Assembly: GCA_002403455.1 (NCBI GenBank)
Contig: DHHV01000117.1
Location: 258-7,000, forward strand
Origin: Hyphomonadaceae bacterium UBA4763
GTDB lineage: Bacteria > Pseudomonadota > Alphaproteobacteria > Caulobacterales > Aquidulcibacteraceae
Length of the DNA stretch: 6,743 nt
Reading direction: 5' to 3'
The notes beneath the pieces are model-generated. The model searched no databases. It worked only from the letters and a program-made list of their open reading frames with translations, and was not told the origin of the DNA. Shown in pieces: positions 5,024 through 6,743 of this stretch (positions are counted from its first letter, which is position 1; every line of letters begins with the position of its first letter). A program made the position numbers and the translations under genes.

Positions 5024-6743
5024 TGTCTGCGGTGCTGAACTCGCTGATGGCGCGGACCACGATCGCGCAAAAGTTAACCCTGCTTGGTTTTCTGGTGGTC
5101 GCGCCGATCGCGCTGCTGACGACCGTCATCATCCGCGACAATTTGTCAGACATGCGCGCCTCGCGCGACGAGATCAACGGCGTTTCCTATCTGCAAGAGC
5201 TGTGGCCGGCTTTGGTGACGGCGGCGCGCGGCGAGGGCGCCAGCGTTGATTTGGCTGGATTGCGCGATCGCGGCCGAGAATTCGACGACGCCTTTGAATC
5301 GGGCGCCGCGGCGCAAAGCTTTTTGGGACGCGCGCAGACCGAGCCGTTTGCCGCAACGACGCTGAATGCGGGCTTGGACCTCGTTGGCGTGATCGCCGAT
5401 GGGGCGGGCCTGGTGCTCGACCGCGACTTGTCGGCCTTCTACGCGATGGAAGCGGCGACCGATGATCTGCCCGAGCTGCTGGGCATGATGCGGCTGACGG
5501 CTGATGTCGTGCGCGGCGCGTCCGACGCGGGTTTAGCCGAAACGGTTGGCAAATTGGAAGGCGCGCGCGACGGTGTCGGCGATGCGCTCGACGCCGCTGT
5601 GCGGTTTGATGAGACGGGGGTATTCGGCGGCGATATCGCTGCCGGTCGCCAACAATTGGCGGCGCAAGTGCGCGCCTTTGAAGAGGCGGTGATGAGCGGG
5701 GCGGACGATGCCGCCTTGCGGGCGCGGTTGGCGGAAACCGTTTCGAGCATTGACGGCGTGTGGCGCGCAACAATTGTCGATCTGGCCGACATGTATGCGA
5801 CGCGGGCCGAGGCGCGGCGCAATGCGCTGATCGCCAATGTCGTGTTGGCGATCGGATTGTTGGCGGTGGCGGCGCTGGTGATGCTCGGCATCGGCCATGG
5901 CATTATCACCGGGGTGTCGAGCCTTGTGGCGCGGATGCAGCGCCTGATGGAAGGCGATGTCGAGAGCGACGTGCCTCATCGCGCCGATCGCAATGAATTG
6001 GGCGAAATCGCCAAAGCGGTGATCGTTTTCCGGCAAAATGCGATCGACATGCGGCGGTTGGAAGAGGCGCGGCTCGCCGCCGAGGCAAAAGCCGCCGAAG
6101 ACCGGGCTTTGCTGGAAGCCGAATTGAACGCCAGCGTCGGCGCAGTGGTGGCGGCGGCCGGGCGCGGCGATTTCTCGCAGCGCGCGGCGGAATCCGAGCG
6201 CCTCGGCAATTTGCGCAGCATTGCGAGCGGCTTGAACGGGCTCTGCGCGGCGGCCGAGGCATTTTTGGCTGATGCGGACCGCGCGGCGGCGGCCTTTGCG
6301 GCGGGCGATCTCAGCCACCGGATCACGCGGACCTATGAGGGTCGGTTTGGCATCGTCGCCGACAATCTCAACCGCGCCGCCGGCGCGGCCGGCCAGGCGA
6401 TGGGGCAAGCAACGCTCGCCGCGCAAACGACCTTGGGCGCCGCCCAAGAAATCCAGACGGCGGCCGAAGACATGTCGGCGCGGGCCGAGGAACAGGCCGC
6501 CAATCTTGAAGAGACCGCGGCGGCGCTGGAGGAAATGACCTCGAGCGTCAAGCAAAACGCCGACAATGCCCGCGAGGCGGCGGCCTCGGCGCGGCAAACC
6601 AGCCAACAAGCGGCCGATACGAGCCAAATCGCCCGCCAGGCGGTGAGCGCCATGCAGGCGATCGAATCGAGCTCCGGCAAAATCGCCGACATTACCGGCT
6701 TGATCGACGGCATCGCGTTCCAGACCAATCTGCTGGCGCTGAA
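5023..6743 (+). CDS. Transmembrane methyl-accepting chemotaxis protein with three HAMP-type modules (3' truncated)
   Basis: 573 codons are visible and the frame is still open at the right edge. Order: a short cytoplasmic N-terminus; TM1 (about residues 17-37); a mostly helical periplasmic region (38-268) containing GVSYLQELWPALVTAARG (53-70), with no recognisable Cache or PAS motif and probably four-helix-bundle type; TM2 (about 269-297). Three HAMP-like units follow, with GD motifs at 311, 382 and 428, and a charged coiled coil at 341-370. The signalling domain begins near 475, with the adaptation segment EEQAANLEETAAALEEMTSS (489-508) and IADITGLIDGIAFQTNLLAL (554-573). The window ends just before the conserved tip that contacts CheA and CheW. 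It senses an unknown ligand and controls flagellar rotation through CheA. ATG 5023 directly abuts its Shine-Dalgarno sequence, whereas GTG 5032 lies eight bases after AAAGGA and may be the true start. Confidence 0.96.
   Translation, partial: MSAVLNSLMARTTIAQKLTLLGFLVVAPIALLTTVIIRDNLSDMRASRDEINGVSYLQELWPALVTAARGEGASVDLAGLRDRGREFDDAFESGAAAQSFLGRAQTEPFAATTLNAGLDLVGVIADGAGLVLDRDLSAFYAMEAATDDLPELLGMMRLTADVVRGASDAGLAETVGKLEGARDGVGDALDAAVRFDETGVFGGDIAAGRQQLAAQVRAFEEAVMSGADDAALRARLAETVSSIDGVWRATIVDLADMYATRAEARRNALIANVVLAIGLLAVAALVMLGIGHGIITGVSSLVARMQRLMEGDVESDVPHRADRNELGEIAKAVIVFRQNAIDMRRLEEARLAAEAKAAEDRALLEAELNASVGAVVAAAGRGDFSQRAAESERLGNLRSIASGLNGLCAAAEAFLADADRAAAAFAAGDLSHRITRTYEGRFGIVADNLNRAAGAAGQAMGQATLAAQTTLGAAQEIQTAAEDMSARAEEQAANLEETAAALEEMTSSVKQNADNAREAAASARQTSQQAADTSQIARQAVSAMQAIESSSGKIADITGLIDGIAFQTNLLAL

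Noticed and set aside
5533..6627. 364-codon minus-strand open frame antisense to the chemoreceptor
   Set aside because: The plus strand encodes a clear HAMP and methyl-accepting domain over the same bases; the antisense product is Arg/Gly-rich without recognisable motifs.

Overview
The window looks like the edge of a photosynthesis gene cluster from a high-GC purple (bacteriochlorophyll-making) alphaproteobacterium. The case rests on three adjacent late bacteriochlorophyll-pathway genes (bchG, a PucC/Bch2-family membrane protein gene, bchP), a heat-shock-family sigma factor whose sequence resembles the alphaproteobacterial RpoHII group, and strong GC bias at third codon positions. The genus cannot be named from the sequence.

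Layout. Bases 1-4700 are packed with minus-strand genes, read right to left: an RpoH-type sigma factor (4700-3816), bchG chlorophyll synthase (3748-2825), a PucC/Bch2-type major-facilitator protein (2816-1467), bchP geranylgeranyl reductase (1457-255), and the first 81 codons of a TspO/MBR-family protein (243 to beyond base 1). The last four are separated by 8 to 11 bases, so they form one transcription unit. The sigma gene lies 67 bases upstream of bchG with no convincing terminator or promoter between them. Bases 4701-5022 are a divergent intergenic region of about 320 bases. It holds a plus-strand terminator-like hairpin, a sigma70-like promoter overlapped by an inverted repeat, and a leader for the sigma gene. 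From 5023 to the right edge runs one plus-strand gene for a transmembrane methyl-accepting chemotaxis protein, cut off just before the hairpin tip of its signalling domain.

How the genes work together. BchG attaches the C20 alcohol tail to bacteriochlorophyllide a. BchP reduces the geranylgeranyl tail to phytyl. The PucC/Bch2 protein belongs to a family that assists light-harvesting complex assembly or pigment delivery. TspO is a tetrapyrrole-binding membrane protein which, in Rhodobacter, links oxygen status to pigment gene expression. An RpoHII-like sigma factor fits this setting because photosensitising pigments generate singlet oxygen, and RpoHII takes part in that response in Rhodobacter sphaeroides. 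The chemoreceptor is divergently transcribed; its stimulus is unknown.

I see no clearly undescribed system. The best leads are the sigma-bchG linkage, the orphan terminator-like hairpin, the promoter-straddling inverted repeat, and the three-HAMP architecture of the chemoreceptor.
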